The notes: a model not told the origin generated them from the letters alone. Shown: positions 10,671 through 21,475, counted from the stretch's first letter. The stretch: DNA of 64,000 bases from Candidatus Paraburkholderia kirkii (GCA_001189345.1 LFKV01000001.1:186001-250000), one strand, 5' to 3'. Made by a program: numbers and translations.

Positions 10671-11069
10671 TCAGTTTTTTTTCGCACCTGCGTTCAAGCG
10701 GGCGGCCCGCTTGAACGGCGCGACGTAAGCCAGGGCGAAGGCGAAGAACGCGAGCGCAAGCAGCGCTTCGAGCCAGCCGAGCGACGCGGAGAGACGCGCA
10801 TCGGTCATGCCGCGCACGACCCCTTCCGCAAGGTAGAGCAGCACGAGCATCGAGGCCCATTGCAGCGTGTAGACGTTCCTGCGCGCGGCGCCCGGCAACG
10901 CGCACGCGAGCGGCAGCGCCTTCAGCGCGAGCGCCCATGCGCCAGGGCGTAGCGGCGCGAGCCAGAGTTCCCAGAGCAGCGCGAGCGCGATGAGCGCGGC
11001 GAGGCTCGCGAGCGCACCCAGCGCGTAGGCGGCGCTGGGCCGTGATCCGGAAGCGGCGGGCGCGTTCAT
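10671..11069 (-). CDS. DUF2069 family membrane protein
   Basis: Intact 132-residue protein with three to four hydrophobic segments ('YALGALASLAALIALALLWELWL', 'ALALKALPLACALPGA', 'QWASMLVLLYLAEGVVRG', 'WLEALLALAFFAFALAYV') and a positively charged end. DUF2069 proteins are small inner-membrane proteins of unknown role encoded next to wrbA in many beta-proteobacteria. Here it starts nine bases after the wrbA stop, so the two are probably co-transcribed. Confidence 0.85.
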   Translation of the reverse strand: MNAPAASGSRPSAAYALGALASLAALIALALLWELWLAPLRPGAWALALKALPLACALPGAARRNVYTLQWASMLVLLYLAEGVVRGMTDARLSASLGWLEALLALAFFAFALAYVAPFKRAARLNAGAKKN

Positions 11070-11077
11070 CGTTAGGC

Positions 11078-11707
<630 letters not shown>

Positions 11708-11808
11708 TTAGTGAACGGCTATTATTATAGATTATAGGGATTGGGGGTGATTTTCGTGGCGTGGCGCTTCGGTGCGCAGGGAATCGGGCCACGACGGGGA
11801 GAACGCGT

Positions 11809-13062
11809 TTGCAGCACTTTTCCATCGATCTCGCGGCAGTCAGGCGCCTGGCCAGCTTCGTTGCGCGGCGTTTGGGCGATGACCGCGTCGCGCAAGTGGC
11901 GGGCAGCCTCACGTTTACGAGCGTGCTGTCGCTCGTGCCGCTCGCCACGGTCGCCTTCGCGCTCTTCACCGCGTTTCCGATCTTTGGCTCGTTCCAGGCG
12001 TCGCTGCAGGACTTCCTCGCCGTGCATCTGATGCCGCCGCAGATCAACGACCAGATATTCAAGTATCTGAACCAGTTCGCGTCGAAGGCGAAGGGGCTCA
12101 CGACGGTCGGCATGATCATCCTGTTCGTGACCTCCGTCATGACCATGATGACCGTCGAGTCCGCGTTCAACGTGATCTGGCGCGTGCGCAAGGCGCGTCC
12201 GTTCGCGCAGCGCGTGCTCGTCTACTGGTCGATCATTACGCTCGGGCCGATTCTCTTCGGCTGCAGCCTGTCGATCTCGTCGTACGTGTTCGCGCATTCG
12301 GTCGCGTTCGCGGGCTCGCACAACCTGATGCCGCCGATTCTCGAATGGGCGCTGACGGGCGTGTCGCTGCCCCTCACCGTGATCGCCTTCACGATCATTT
12401 ACATGTACATGCCGAACTGCAAGGTCGAGTGGCGCGATGCGCTCGTCGGCGGCCTGATCGCGGCGGTCGCCTTCGAACTCGGCAAGCGCGGCTTCGGCTA
12501 TTACGTGCGGCGCATTCCCACCTACACGGCCGTGTACGGCGCGTTCGCCGCACTGCCGGTGTTTCTGCTGTGGGTGTATCTGTGCTGGATGATCGCGCTC
12601 GTCGGCGCGATGGTGACCTCCGCGCTGCCCGCCATTCGCACCGGGCAGTATCACCGGCGCGATTTTCCCGGCAGCGATCTGCTCGACGCGCTGGAAATCC
12701 TCGCGCGGCTCGTCGAGGCGCGCGAGGAGGGCAAGCCCGGCTACACAGCGTTGCAGCTTTCCGCGATGGTGCGCTGCGATCTCGACACGTCGACGCGCCT
12801 CATCGCGCGGCTCGACGCGCTCGGCTGGATCGGCCGGCTGGAGGATTCGAGCATGCCGCGCTACGTGCTGATCGCCAATCCGAATCAGGTCACGGTGACG
12901 ATGTTGTTCGAGCAATTTGTGATCGACCGCGCGGAGCTGGAATATCAGTTGAAGCTGGACGTCGCACAGGTGGATTGCGCCGCCCTCATGAACGCGCTCG
13001 ACAACGAGAAACTGGAGATCACGCTCGGCTCGCTGATCGCCGCGCGCGCCTCGGCGCGCTGA
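11809..13062 (+). CDS. yihY: YihY family inner-membrane protein
   Basis: Intact, 417 residues if started at the TTG at 11809-11811, preceded by GGGGAGA at a good distance. An in-frame GTG at 11761 is possible but lacks a ribosome site and family support. N-terminal domain with six membrane segments ('TFTSVLSLVPLATVAFALFTAF', 'GMIILFVTSVMTMMTVESAFNVIW', 'AFAALPVFLLWVYLCWMIALVGAMV') is the UPF0761/YihY fold, once wrongly called RNase BN. The C-terminal 130 residues look like a winged-helix extension usual in Burkholderiales. Function unknown. Confidence 0.88.
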   Translation: MQHFSIDLAAVRRLASFVARRLGDDRVAQVAGSLTFTSVLSLVPLATVAFALFTAFPIFGSFQASLQDFLAVHLMPPQINDQIFKYLNQFASKAKGLTTVGMIILFVTSVMTMMTVESAFNVIWRVRKARPFAQRVLVYWSIITLGPILFGCSLSISSYVFAHSVAFAGSHNLMPPILEWALTGVSLPLTVIAFTIIYMYMPNCKVEWRDALVGGLIAAVAFELGKRGFGYYVRRIPTYTAVYGAFAALPVFLLWVYLCWMIALVGAMVTSALPAIRTGQYHRRDFPGSDLLDALEILARLVEAREEGKPGYTALQLSAMVRCDLDTSTRLIARLDALGWIGRLEDSSMPRYVLIANPNQVTVTMLFEQFVIDRAELEYQLKLDVAQVDCAALMNALDNEKLEITLGSLIAARASAR

Positions 13063-13122
13063 CGAACGCGCGGCTGCGCGAGGCGCCGCGCCCGTCGATG
13101 CCGCAGCAGACGGCATGAGCGC

Positions 13123-13436
13123 TCAAAGCGAAATCTTGCCGATGCAGATGTCCCTGAACATCACCCAGTCACCCATCAGGCTGTAGACCGGATGGGGAAA
13201 CGTGGCCGGGCGGTTCTTCTCGAAGAAGAAATGGCCGACCCACGCGAAGCCGTAGCCGCATACGACGGCCGCCGGCAGCCACAGCCCGTCGCGATCGCCA
13301 TCGCGAGGCAGCCGATCACGCCGAGCGAACCGATGAAATGCAGCCTGCGCGAGACCGGATTGCGATGTTCCTCGAGATAATAGGGATAGAACTCGGCGAA
13401 GTTCGCGGAATCTTCCCCGTGTACAGGGTGCGCCAT
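13123..13436 (-). pseudogene. DUF962 / Mpo1-like family protein, frameshifted
   Basis: Starts 'MAHPVHGEDSANFAEFYPYYLEEHRNPVSRRLHFIGSLGVIGCLAMAIATG' at 13436. Near 13285 the frame changes, and 'DGLWLPAAVVCGYGFAWVGHFFFEKNRP' plus 'YSLMGDWVMFRDI' follow to the TGA at 13123. The conserved motifs H-x-x-x-P-x-x-R-x-x-H and 'WVGHFFFEKNRPAT' are those of DUF962, a small two- to four-helix membrane family related to yeast Mpo1 2-hydroxy fatty acid dioxygenase. Net length 314 bases, not a multiple of three. Confidence 0.85.
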
Positions 13437-13568
13437 GACGGCCTCCCTGTCGATGCCCGCTGGTGTCGCGCCTGTCTGACTATTACCTAGCAAGAATCAT
13501 TCTGCGACCGCGAATCGTGCCATGCAAGCGGGCGCAGCGGGTATCGGCGGCCTGCCGCACGCGCCGTG

Positions 13569-14398
13569 TCAGCCGGATTTCGCCGCCGCCCCGACGCAGG
13601 TGAGCGCGTCGAGCGTCGCGTCCGGCTGCTCGGACATGAACGTGTGCCCGGCATCCAGTTCCACGGTCCGTACCGGCGCGCCGGCTTTCCTCAGCGCATC
13701 GACAACGGGCCGCGCGGCGCGCGGCAGCGTCATCATGTCGCGCCTGCCGCTCACGACGCACACCGGACAGCGCACGGCGGCGGCACGTTCGAGCGCACTC
13801 GCGTAGGTATTGCAGGCGCTGAAATCGGTATGAAAAAGCTGCGCTTCGCCGAGCAGGCTCACGCGCTCCATGAGCCGCCGGTTCACGCCCTGCAGCCAGA
13901 ATCCCGGCGCGGGGCACGACGGCTTCGCGGCGATCGTCGAGTGCGACCACTGGTTGACCATGTCGATCGCTTCGGGCTCGTGCTCCCGGGCGGCGTCGAG
14001 CAGCGTGTCAGAGACGCTCATCGGCGTGGCGGTCGCGAGGAGCGCTATGCTTGCCGCGCGCGGGATGGCGGGCTGCCGCATCGAGCGCGATCAGCGAGCC
14101 CACCATGCTGTGGCCGACGAAAATCGCCCTTTGCACGATCGCCGCGTCGAGCGCGCCGATCGTCCAGTCGGCCAGCGCGCCGATGGTGGAAAGGGCAGGC
14201 CCCTCGCTGCGTCCGTGACCCGGGAAGATCGAGCGCCAGCACGCCGAAGCCGTGGTGCGCGAAATAGCGCGTCTGCAACGCCCAGACGCTGTGATCGTGC
14301 TCGGCGCCGTGAATGAACACCACAGTGGGATGGGCGGCGTCGAACGGCTTGCCGCCGGTATAGGCATAGGCGGCGCGGCCGTGGATGTCGAGGATCAT
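13569..14398 (-). pseudogene. Alpha/beta hydrolase, two frameshifts
   Basis: Starts 'MILDIHGRAAYAYTGGKPFD' at 14398 and shows 'VVFIHGAEHDHSVW' (oxyanion-hole HG). The frame changes near 14215 into 'LDLPGHGRSEGPALSTIGALADW' and 'IFVGHSMVGSLIAL' (nucleophile elbow G-H-S-M-V-G), and again near 14060 into the C-terminal half with 'CPVCVVSGRRDMMT' and 'VELDAGHTFMSEQP' (catalytic Asp and His regions). A normal ~275-residue hydrolase otherwise. Its ATG overlaps the end of metY by four bases, so the two were one transcript. Confidence 0.85.
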
Positions 14399-15758
14399 GA
14401 GCGGCTCCCCGGCGGCGCCGCGGCGCCTGCGTCCTGGCCGTTCTCGGCCGCCTTCTGCGCGGCCTTCAGCCCGCGCTTGAGATCGTCGACCAGGTCGTCC
14501 GGATCTTCCAGTCCGATCGAAAGACGGATGCGCTCCGGCACGATGCCCGCGGCGGCGAGCGCGGCGGCATCCATGCGGAAATGCGTCGTCGAGGCGGGAT
14601 GGATCACGAGCGAGCGCGCGTCGCCGACATTCGCGAGGTGCGAGAACAGCGTGAGCGTCTCGATGAACTTGCGTGCCGCCGGCACACCGCCCTTCAGATC
14701 GAAGCTGAACACCGCGCCCGCGCCGCGCGGCAGCAGGCGTTGCGCGAGGGCGTGATCGCGGTGCGTCGGCAATTCGGGATAGGCCACGCCCTCGACCGCC
14801 GGCGAGCCCAGCAGGAATTCGATCACTTTGCGCGTATTGGCGACATGCCGATCCATGCGCAACGGCAGGGTTTCTATGCCTTGAAGCAACTGCCACGCGG
14901 CTTGCGGATGCAGACATGCGCCGAAATCGCGCAGGCCTTCGCGACGGGCGTGCAACAGGGACGGCGCGACGGTGCTCTCTTCGGCGAACACCATGCCGTG
15001 AAAGCCGTCGTAAGGCCCGGTGAACTCCGGAAAACGTCCGCTCGCGGCGAAATCGAAGGTGCCACCGTCGGCGAGCACGCCGCCGATCGTCGTGCCGTGC
15101 CCGCCTAGGAACTTGGTCGCCGAGTGATAGACGAGGTCGGCGCCGTGCTCGAACGGGCGCAGCAGATAGGGCGTCGTGAACGTGGAATCGACGAGCAGCG
15201 GCGCGCCGTGCTCATGCGCGATCTCGGCGACGCCCGCGATGTCCAGCACGTTGAGTCCCGGATTGCCGAGCGTCTCGCCGAAGAACAGCCGCGTTTGCGG
15301 CCGCGCCGCGGCGCGCCATGCATCGAGATCGTGCGGCGGCACGAAGGTCGTCTCGATGCCGAAGCGCCGCAGCGTGTAATGCAACAAGTTGTACGAGCCG
15401 CCATAGAGCGCGCTCGACGCGACGATATGCGAGCCCGCGCCCATCAGCGTGGCGATGGCGAGATGCAGCGCGGCCTGGCCGCTCGCCGTGCCGATCGCGC
15501 CGACGCCGCCCTCCAGCGCGGCCACGCGCTCCTCGAACACCGCGACGGTCGGGTTCGAGATGCGCGAGTACACGTGTCCCGAGCGCTCCATGTTGAAGAG
15601 CGCGGCGGCGTGATCGGTGTCGCGGAAAGTGAACGAGGTGGTCTGATAAATGGGGGGGTGTCGCGCGCGCCCGTGGGGGTGTCGCGCGCGCCCGTGGCGG
15701 GATCGGGCGCGGCGCCCGCGTGCAGCGCGAGCGTGTCGAAACGGTTGGCTGGCATCAT
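14395..15758 (-). pseudogene. metY: O-acetylhomoserine sulfhydrylase family (Cys/Met PLP enzyme), 5' frameshift
   Basis: The start 'MMPANRFDTLALHAGAAPDPATGAR' at 15758 is out of frame with the body, which is open from about 15650 to 14395 ('IYQTTSFTFRDTDHAAALFNMER...', 'VYSRISNPTVAVFEERVAALEGG'). The PLP lysine lies in 'YHSATKFLGGHGTTIGG', and the C-terminus 'SLVIHPASTTHF...RLSIGLEDPDDL' is complete. Between start and body are a 21-base tandem duplication (15654-15695) and a run of seven C (minus strand), which shifts the frame by two. The enzyme makes homocysteine or methionine precursors from O-acetylhomoserine and sulfide. A C-run change of +1 or -2 would restore it. Confidence 0.82.
15654..15695. 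repeat. 21-base perfect tandem duplication inside metY 5' end
   Basis: Two adjacent copies (15654-15674 and 15675-15695) of a unit beginning gggggtgtcgcgcg. The duplication itself adds seven codons in frame (TGARDTP repeated). It is absent from the normal family sequence, where TGAR is followed directly by TPIYQTTSF. It abuts the seven-G run (15652-15658) that causes the frameshift. Confidence 0.85.
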
Positions 15759-16007
15759 TGGCGGCCGGCGCGCGGGGCGGCGCCGGCATGTGGCGGAAAT
15801 GATGATCAACCATTGTAACATCGGACGCGCGCGCCCAAACCTAGAGCGAACGCGGGTCGCCGGATCGCGCAAAGCCTTGTCCGTCCGGCCGGCGCGGGCG
15901 GACCGGCGTGCCGGTCAGCTTTCTTTTTGCGGGCCTTTCCGATAGGATCGAACCATGGTTTCATCAACGTTTTGGCATCTGCACAGGCATTTCGCGAGGA
16001 GACAGTC

Positions 16008-16460
16008 ATGCGAGTCAGCGACATTCTGAAGGTAAAGGGCAACACGCTGTTCACCGTGACACCCGATACGCCGCTCACCGACGCAGTCGACACGATGGCG
16101 GCGCACGACATCGGCTCGCTCGTCGTGATGGAGTATGGCGACCTGGTCGGCATGCTCACTTTCCGCGAGATCATCATGACCTTGCACGACAACGGCGGCT
16201 CGGTCGGCACGACGACCATCCGCAAGGTCATGGACGACCATCCGCTCACCTGCACGCCGGAAACCGACGTGAACGAGGTGCGTCGCATGATGCTCGAGCA
16301 TCACGTGCGCTATCTACCGGTCATGGAAAAGCGTGCGCTGATGGGCGTCATCTCCTTCTACGACGTGGCCAAGGCGGTCGTGGAAGAGCAGGGCTTCGAG
16401 AATCGCATGCTGAAGGCCTATATCCGCGACTGGCCCGAGCAGCAGGAAGAGGCGCGCTGA
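16008..16460 (+). CDS. CBS-domain protein
   Basis: Intact, 150 residues from the ATG at 16008, preceded by GAGGAGA. Two CBS repeats cover nearly the whole protein: about residues 8-60 ('TVTPDTPLTDAVDTMAAHDIGSLVVMEYGDLVGMLTFREII') and 75-130 ('MDDHPLTCTPETDVNEVRRMMLEHHVRYLPVMEKRALMGVISFYDVAKAV'). CBS pairs bind adenosyl ligands and regulate partner proteins. Standalone two-CBS proteins of this size are common in Burkholderia, but no partner is evident here. Flanked by broken genes, so its conservation is notable. Confidence 0.88.
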   Translation: MRVSDILKVKGNTLFTVTPDTPLTDAVDTMAAHDIGSLVVMEYGDLVGMLTFREIIMTLHDNGGSVGTTTIRKVMDDHPLTCTPETDVNEVRRMMLEHHVRYLPVMEKRALMGVISFYDVAKAVVEEQGFENRMLKAYIRDWPEQQEEAR

Positions 16461-16551
16461 GATCCGTCGCCATGCCGCGGGGCTTTGCGCTTCGCAGCAT
16501 GGCCGATGTGTTGCTGAAAGTCAGCGATTTGCACCCATCCGTCATCCGCAG

Positions 16552-16574
16552 CGCGCCCGAACGGCGCGTTTTTT
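16552..16574 (+). terminator. Rho-independent terminator downstream of the CBS gene
   Basis: Stem cgcgcc / ggcgcg around a five-base loop (cgaac), followed directly by six T residues. It lies about 90 bases after the CBS gene stop and ahead of the next gene on the same strand. Confidence 0.7.
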
Positions 16575-16705
16575 CGTCTGCCCCAAGGGTCGGGGTGGCT
16601 GCTCGAGGTTCGGTTTCCATTCCATTCCATTCGGATTCGATCGTGGTGCGCGCATGACGCGCGTTCATCCCGCGGTCAACACCAAAGCTCAATATACGGA
16701 AAGAC

Positions 16706-18650
16706 ATGAGTGACGATCCGCTGCGCGCCCGGTCGCGCGCTTCCCGACGTTCGGACGCCGAAAGCGAAAGCCAGTTTCGCCTGTTGCGCGAGCGCCGTTT
16801 CGCCCCGTTCTTCTGGACGCAGTTCCTGGGCGCGATGAACGACAACGTCTTCAAGGTGGGCTTCACGTCGCTCGTGACGTTTCAGGCCGCGCGCTTTTCG
16901 GGTGTCGATCCGAAGACGGCCGCGTTCCTCATCTCCGCCATCTTCATCGTGCCGTTCGTGCTCTTTTCCGCGACGTCCGGCCAGATCGCCGACAAGTACG
17001 ACAAGGCCGTGCTTGCGCGCCTCGTGAAGAGCTTCGAGATCGTCGTGATGCTGATCGGCGGCGCGGGCTTCGTGCTGCGCAGCGCGCCGCTGCTCTACGC
17101 GTGCACGTTCCTGATGGGCGTGCATTCGACCGTCTTCGGGCCGGTGAAATACGCCTATCTGCCGCAGCATCTCGATTCGCACGAACTCGTCGGCGGCAAC
17201 GGGCTGGTCGAGATGGGGACGTTCGTCGCGATCCTGATCGGCACGATCATCGGCGGCGCGGCGGCGGGCGCCTCCGAACACGGGGCGATGCTGCTCGCGC
17301 TCGCCTGCATCGGGTTCGCGCTCATCGGGTGCGTCGCGTCCGCTTTCGTGCCGAAGTCGGCGGCTTCGCAGCCGGACCTACGCATCAACTGGAATCCGGT
17401 GTCGGAGACGTGGCGCAATCTCAGGCTGGCGAAGGCGGACCGGGCCGTGTTCCTGAGCCTGCTCGGTATCTCGTGGCTGTGGTTCGTCGGCGCGACCTTT
17501 CTGACGTCGTTCTTCAACTTCGCCAAGGACGTGCTGTCCGCCGATCCCGACGTCATGACGGTTCTGCTCGCCACGTTTTCCATCGGCATCGGCACGGGGT
17601 CGCTGTTGTGCGAACGGCTCTCGAAGCGGCGCGTCGAGATCGGGCTCGTGCCGCTGGGCTCCATCGGCATCAGCGTGTTCGCGATCGATCTGTTCTTCGC
17701 GAGCCACCGCATCGCGCCCACCGGACACTTGCTCGGCGTGCCGGAGTTCCTGCTCGCGCTGCCGCACTGGCGCATTCTCGCGGACCTGTTCCTGCTCGCC
17801 ATGTTCGGCGGCTTCGCTTCTATAGCGTACCGCTCTATGCGCTCATTCAGGCGCGCAGTCAGCCCACGCATCGGGCGCGCATCATCGCCGCGAACAACAT
17901 TCTCAACTCGTTCTTCATGATCGTCTCGGCGCTGATGGCGCTCGCGCTCACGTCGTTCGGCGTCGGCATTCCGGGGCTGTTTCTCACGACTGCGCTGCTC
18001 AACGTCGTGGTCGCCGTGTATATCTATTCGCTCGTGCCGGAGTTTTTGCTGCGCTTCATCGCGTGGATGCTCGTGCATACGTTCTATCGCATCCGCCTCG
18101 TCGATGCGCAGCGCATTCCGCCGCACGACGCGGCGGTGCTCGTCTGCAACCACGTGAGTTTCGTCGATGCGATGGTCATCATGGCGGAGAGTCCGTAGCC
18201 GATTCGCTTCGTGATGGATCATCGCATCTTTCGCACGCCGATCCTCGGCTGGCTGTTCAGGCACGTGAAGGCGATTCCGATCGCGCCTGCGCACGAGGAC
18301 TCCGCCTTGCTCGAACGGGCCTACACGGCCTGCGCGCAGGCGCTGGAAGAGGGCGATCTGGTCTGCATCTTTCCCGAAGGCAAGCTGACGCGCTCGGGCG
18401 AGGTCAATCCGTTCCGCCACGGCGTCTCCGAGGTCCTGCGACGCCGCCCGGCGCCCGTCGTGCCGATGGCGCTGCGCGGGCTCTGGGGCGCGTGTTCTCG
18501 CGCCACGAGGACGCCCGATGGCCGCGACCGGTCCAGCGCGGCGTGATGAGCCGCCTGACGCTCGCGGTCGGCGAGCCGATCGCGCCCGCCGACGCGACGC
18601 CCGAGCATCTGCAGCAGGTCGTGACCGTGCTGCGGGGCGCCAGGCGCTGA
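16706..18650 (+). pseudogene. MFS lysophospholipid transporter fused to PlsC acyltransferase (Aas/LplT-like), three lesions
   Basis: From the ATG at 16706 an MFS half of about 370 residues is open ('FFWTQFLGAMNDNVFKVGF', 'GQIADKYDK', 'VFGPVKYAYLPQHL'). The frame shifts near 17812 ('FYSVPLYALIQARSQPTHRARIIAANNILNSFFM'). The acyltransferase begins near 18060, with its HX4D motif in 'VCNHVSFVDAMV'. An in-frame TAG at 18196-18198 replaces the expected Arg of 'SPRPIRFVMDH'. The 'FPEGKLTRSGE' motif is present, and a last shift near 18497 precedes the C-terminus ending at 18650. Such fusions import and re-acylate lysophospholipids. Activity must be lost. Confidence 0.85.
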
Positions 18651-18709
18651 GCGCGACGGCGCTGGCATAATAGCGATTTCCCCCGACACATTATTTCAGG
18701 TCGACGCTC

Positions 18710-19816
18710 ATGTCCGGCAATACCCTCGGCACGCTCTTCACAGTCACGAATTTCGGCGAGTCCCATGGTCCGGCAATCGGCTGCGTGATCGACGGCTATC
18801 CGCCGGGCATGGCGCTCACGGAAGCCGATATCCAGATCGAACTCGATCGACGCCGCCCCGGCACGTCGCGCCACGTCACGCAGCGCCAGGAAGCGGATCA
18901 GGTCGAGATTCTCTCCGGCGTGTTCGAAGGCGTGACGACCGGCACGCCCATCGCGCTCTTGATCCGCAACACCGATCAGCGCAGCAAGGACTACGGCAAC
19001 ATCGCGCAAACGTTCCGTCCCGGTCACGCGGACTACACCTACTGGCAGAAGTACGGCGTGCGCGACTATCGCGGCGGCGGCCGCTCGTCGGCGCGTCTGA
19101 CCGCGCCGACCGTCGCCGCGGGCGCGGTCGCGAAGAAGTGGCTGCGCGAGAAGTTCGGGCTGGAGACCCGCGGCTGCATGAGCGCGCTGGGCGAGATCGG
19201 GATTCCGTTCGTCGGCTGGGAGCATGTGCGCGAGAATCCGTTCTTCTCGCCGAACGCGGAAATCGTGTCGCAGCTCGAGGAATACATGGACAACCTGCGT
19301 CGCGACGGCGATTCGGTCGGCGCGCGCATCGAAGTCGTCGCATCCGGCGTGCCGGTCGGACTGGGCGAGCCGCTTTACGACCGGCTCGACGCCGATATCG
19401 CTCACGCGATGATGGGTCTCAACGCCGTGAAAGCCGTCGAGATCGGCGCGGGTTTCGCGAGCGTCGCGCAGCGCGGCTCGCAGCATGGTGACGAGATGTC
19501 GCCCGAAGGCTTCGCGACCAACAACGCGGGCGGCATTCTCGGCGGCATTTCGAGTGGGCAGGACATCACGGTGTCGATCGCCATCAAGCCGACGTCGAGC
19601 ATTCGCACGACGCGCCAGTCGATCGACAAGGACGGCGCGCCCGCCACCGTCGAAACCTTCGGCCGCCACGATCCGTGCGTGGGCATTCGCGCGACGCCGA
19701 TCGCCGAAGCGCTGCTCGCGCTAGTGCTGATGGATCACGCGCTGCGCCATCGCGCGCAATGCGGCGATGTCGTGGTCGAGACGCCCAAGATCGCGGCTCA
19801 GGCACCGAACAAGTAA
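18710..19816 (+). CDS. aroC: Chorismate synthase
   Basis: Intact, 368 residues from the ATG at 18710. The three family signatures are all present: '[18 protein letters not shown]' near the N-terminus, '[19 protein letters not shown]' in the middle and '[29 protein letters not shown]' near the C-terminus. The enzyme uses reduced FMN to convert 5-enolpyruvylshikimate-3-phosphate to chorismate, the last common step to aromatic amino acids and folate. Length is typical. Monocistronic here, followed at once by a strong terminator. An essential gene kept free of lesions among many ruined neighbours. Confidence 0.97.
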   Translation: MSGNTLGTLFTVTNFGESHGPAIGCVIDGYPPGMALTEADIQIELDRRRPGTSRHVTQRQEADQVEILSGVFEGVTTGTPIALLIRNTDQRSKDYGNIAQTFRPGHADYTYWQKYGVRDYRGGGRSSARLTAPTVAAGAVAKKWLREKFGLETRGCMSALGEIGIPFVGWEHVRENPFFSPNAEIVSQLEEYMDNLRRDGDSVGARIEVVASGVPVGLGEPLYDRLDADIAHAMMGLNAVKAVEIGAGFASVAQRGSQHGDEMSPEGFATNNAGGILGGISSGQDITVSIAIKPTSSIRTTRQSIDKDGAPATVETFGRHDPCVGIRATPIAEALLALVLMDHALRHRAQCGDVVVETPKIAAQAPNK

Positions 19817-19828
19817 GCGCAAAGAAAA

Positions 19829-19858
19829 ACGGGCGCCGGCTTAAAACCCGGCGCCCGT
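19829..19858 (+). terminator. Rho-independent terminator of aroC
   Basis: Perfect 11-base-pair stem acgggcgccgg / ccggcgcccgt with an eight-base loop, beginning 12 bases after the aroC stop. An A-run precedes and a T-rich stretch follows, so it may work in both directions. Confidence 0.85.
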
Positions 19859-19880
19859 CTTCATTTCGGCGGAAATAATG

Positions 19881-20561
19881 TGGACTTGCCCCCGCATAAC
19901 CGGACAGCCGGTCCCGCTTAGGTTGGAGGATTTGCTTGCCGACGAAACTCGCGCGGCGAGCGGTATTTAAGGGCGCTGTGCGGGTGTGACTCGTTATCGT
20001 GGTCGAACGCGATGGCCAGATTTTGCAGCGCCGTCCTGGCGTCGGGTTTCGGCATCCACGAAACGTAATCACGCTTTATCGTTTCGTAATCACGCTTTAT
20101 CGTTTTAACGAAGCTCTCGGCCATCCCGTTGCTTTGCGGACTTCTGACGGGTGTCGTTACTGGCTTCAGTCCGATTTTTCGAGAGAACTTCAATGTGTCA
20201 TCGGCAATGTAGCAGGAACCATCGTCGCTTAACCACTCGACTTCCCTGTCGGCCTTCAACGCGCCGGTGAAGCGGTTCTCGACGGCTTGAAGCATGACGT
20301 CACGCACCATATCGCCAGTGTAACCGCCTGTGCTCGCGGCCCAACTCATGGCTTCGCGGTCGCAACAGTCGAGTGCGAAGACGACACGCAATGGGACACC
20401 GGCATCGCAGCGGAATTCGAAGCCATCCGAGCACCAGCGCATGTTGCTGCTATCCACCGCGACCTTGCCGTCATGCCGACGCGTAGACGAGGCGTGCCGA
20501 GGGCGATGTTCAAGCAGCAGGCCGTGGCGACGCATCACGCGATACACGCGCTTTGCATTTA
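19881..20561 (-). mobile_element. IS2-like element (IS3 family), truncated copy with orfB 3' part
   Basis: The left end tggacttgcccccgcataac at 19881 is the same terminal repeat as the complete copy at 62176-63330, and the two match with only a couple of substitutions up to 20561, where similarity stops abruptly. The truncated orfB (stop at 19918) keeps '[40 protein letters not shown]' and '[19 protein letters not shown]', i.e. the second Asp and the Glu of the DDE catalytic triad of IS2-group transposases. The missing 5' part of orfB and all of orfA were lost when other IS sequences arrived or recombined. It lies directly behind the aroC terminator. Confidence 0.88.
20064..20105. repeat. 21-base tandem duplication within IS2-like orfB
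   Basis: Two adjacent copies (20064-20084, 20085-20105) of a unit starting cgtaatcacgctttatcg. It repeats seven residues, giving [12 protein letters not shown] where IS2-type transposases have a single IKRDY. The same duplication occurs in the second copy (62359-62400), so it predates the spread of this element. Confidence 0.85.
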
Positions 20562-20570
20562 GAGACGGTT

Positions 20571-21388
20571 TCATAAAGGCTGTTGAGATTGCCGAAGAGT
20601 GTTCCAGCAGATCAAGCAACAACCGAGTTTGAGGAACGCTTCATGAATGTCCGCACGACGTTCGAAGCGAGTACGTAGACGGCGGAAGTTATGCAACCAG
20701 GCATGTGTACGTTCGACGACCCAACGGACTTTCCCAAGGCCGCTACCGTGCGGGTGACCGCGCCGCGCGATGCTGGTGGGAATGTTGCGCGCGTGAAGGA
20801 GGCACCGGTACTTGTCATGATCGTAACCGCGGTCGGCATAAACACAGCCAGGGCGACTCAGCGGCCGGCCGCGCACGCCGCCAATCGGTACGATGGCCTC
20901 GATCAACGGGATCAGTTGGGTGACGTCGTGACGATTGGCGCCGGTCAGGATTGCCGCGATCGGCGTACCGTTGGCGTCGGTGGTGACGTGGTGCTTGGAA
21001 CCGGGTCGTGCTCGGTCGGTGGGGTTCGGGCCAGTTTTTCGCCCGCCCCAACCGCACGAATCGACGATGAGTCGACGACGACGCGGGAGAAGTCGATCTT
21101 CCCGGCCGCTCGTAGTTTCGCCAGCAGCAGTGCGTGCAGTCGATCCCACACGCCGGCTTGCTGCCAATCGCGCAGCCTGCGCCAGCAACTGACGCCAGAG
21201 CCACATCCCATCTCCGCTGGCAGATCTCGCCACCGGATGCCGGTCTTCAGCACGAACAAGATGCCGGTCAGCGCAGCCCGATCCGGTACCGGCTTGCGGC
21301 CCGGATACTTGAAGCGGCGCGGCTTCGCTGGTGGTAGCAGTGGCTCGATCAGTGCCCACAGTTCGTCGTCGATGATTGGTTTGCCCAT
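20571..21388 (-). CDS. IS5/IS427-group transposase, two overlapping frames with a likely -1 frameshift
   Basis: First frame from '[20 protein letters not shown]' at 21388 through '[27 protein letters not shown]' and '[16 protein letters not shown]'. The second frame continues '[45 protein letters not shown]', then '[11 protein letters not shown]' and '[24 protein letters not shown]', ending at 20571. The switch occurs at a GAAAAAC run near 21035. Members of this group are known to fuse their two frames by programmed -1 frameshifting on such A-runs, so I read this as functional rather than broken. DDE residues are in VVDSSS, ADRGYD and VVERTHAW. Confidence 0.8.
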
Positions 21389-21435
21389 CTCCTCGATCCT
21401 GTTGTCACAACGATCGAGGTTAACAGGTTGCGTTA

Positions 21436-21475
21436 CGGGTTAACAGCCCCTAAGACGGGTTAACAGCCCCTAAGA
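21436..21475. repeat. 20-base perfect tandem duplication at the IS5 right end
   Basis: Two adjacent copies of cgggttaacagcccctaaga (21436-21455 and 21456-21475). Each contains the ggggctgttaac inner end of the IS5 element in inverse orientation, so the element's right terminus is present twice. Confidence 0.85.

Noticed and set aside
18710..19816. Frame changes as a general sequencing artefact
   Set aside because: Considered seriously, but aroC, hpd, the RND pump, indolepyruvate oxidoreductase and other long genes are error-free, and some lesions are structured (11-base duplication, IS truncation). It remains a partial possibility for isolated one-base changes such as in paaC or the IS630 transposase.
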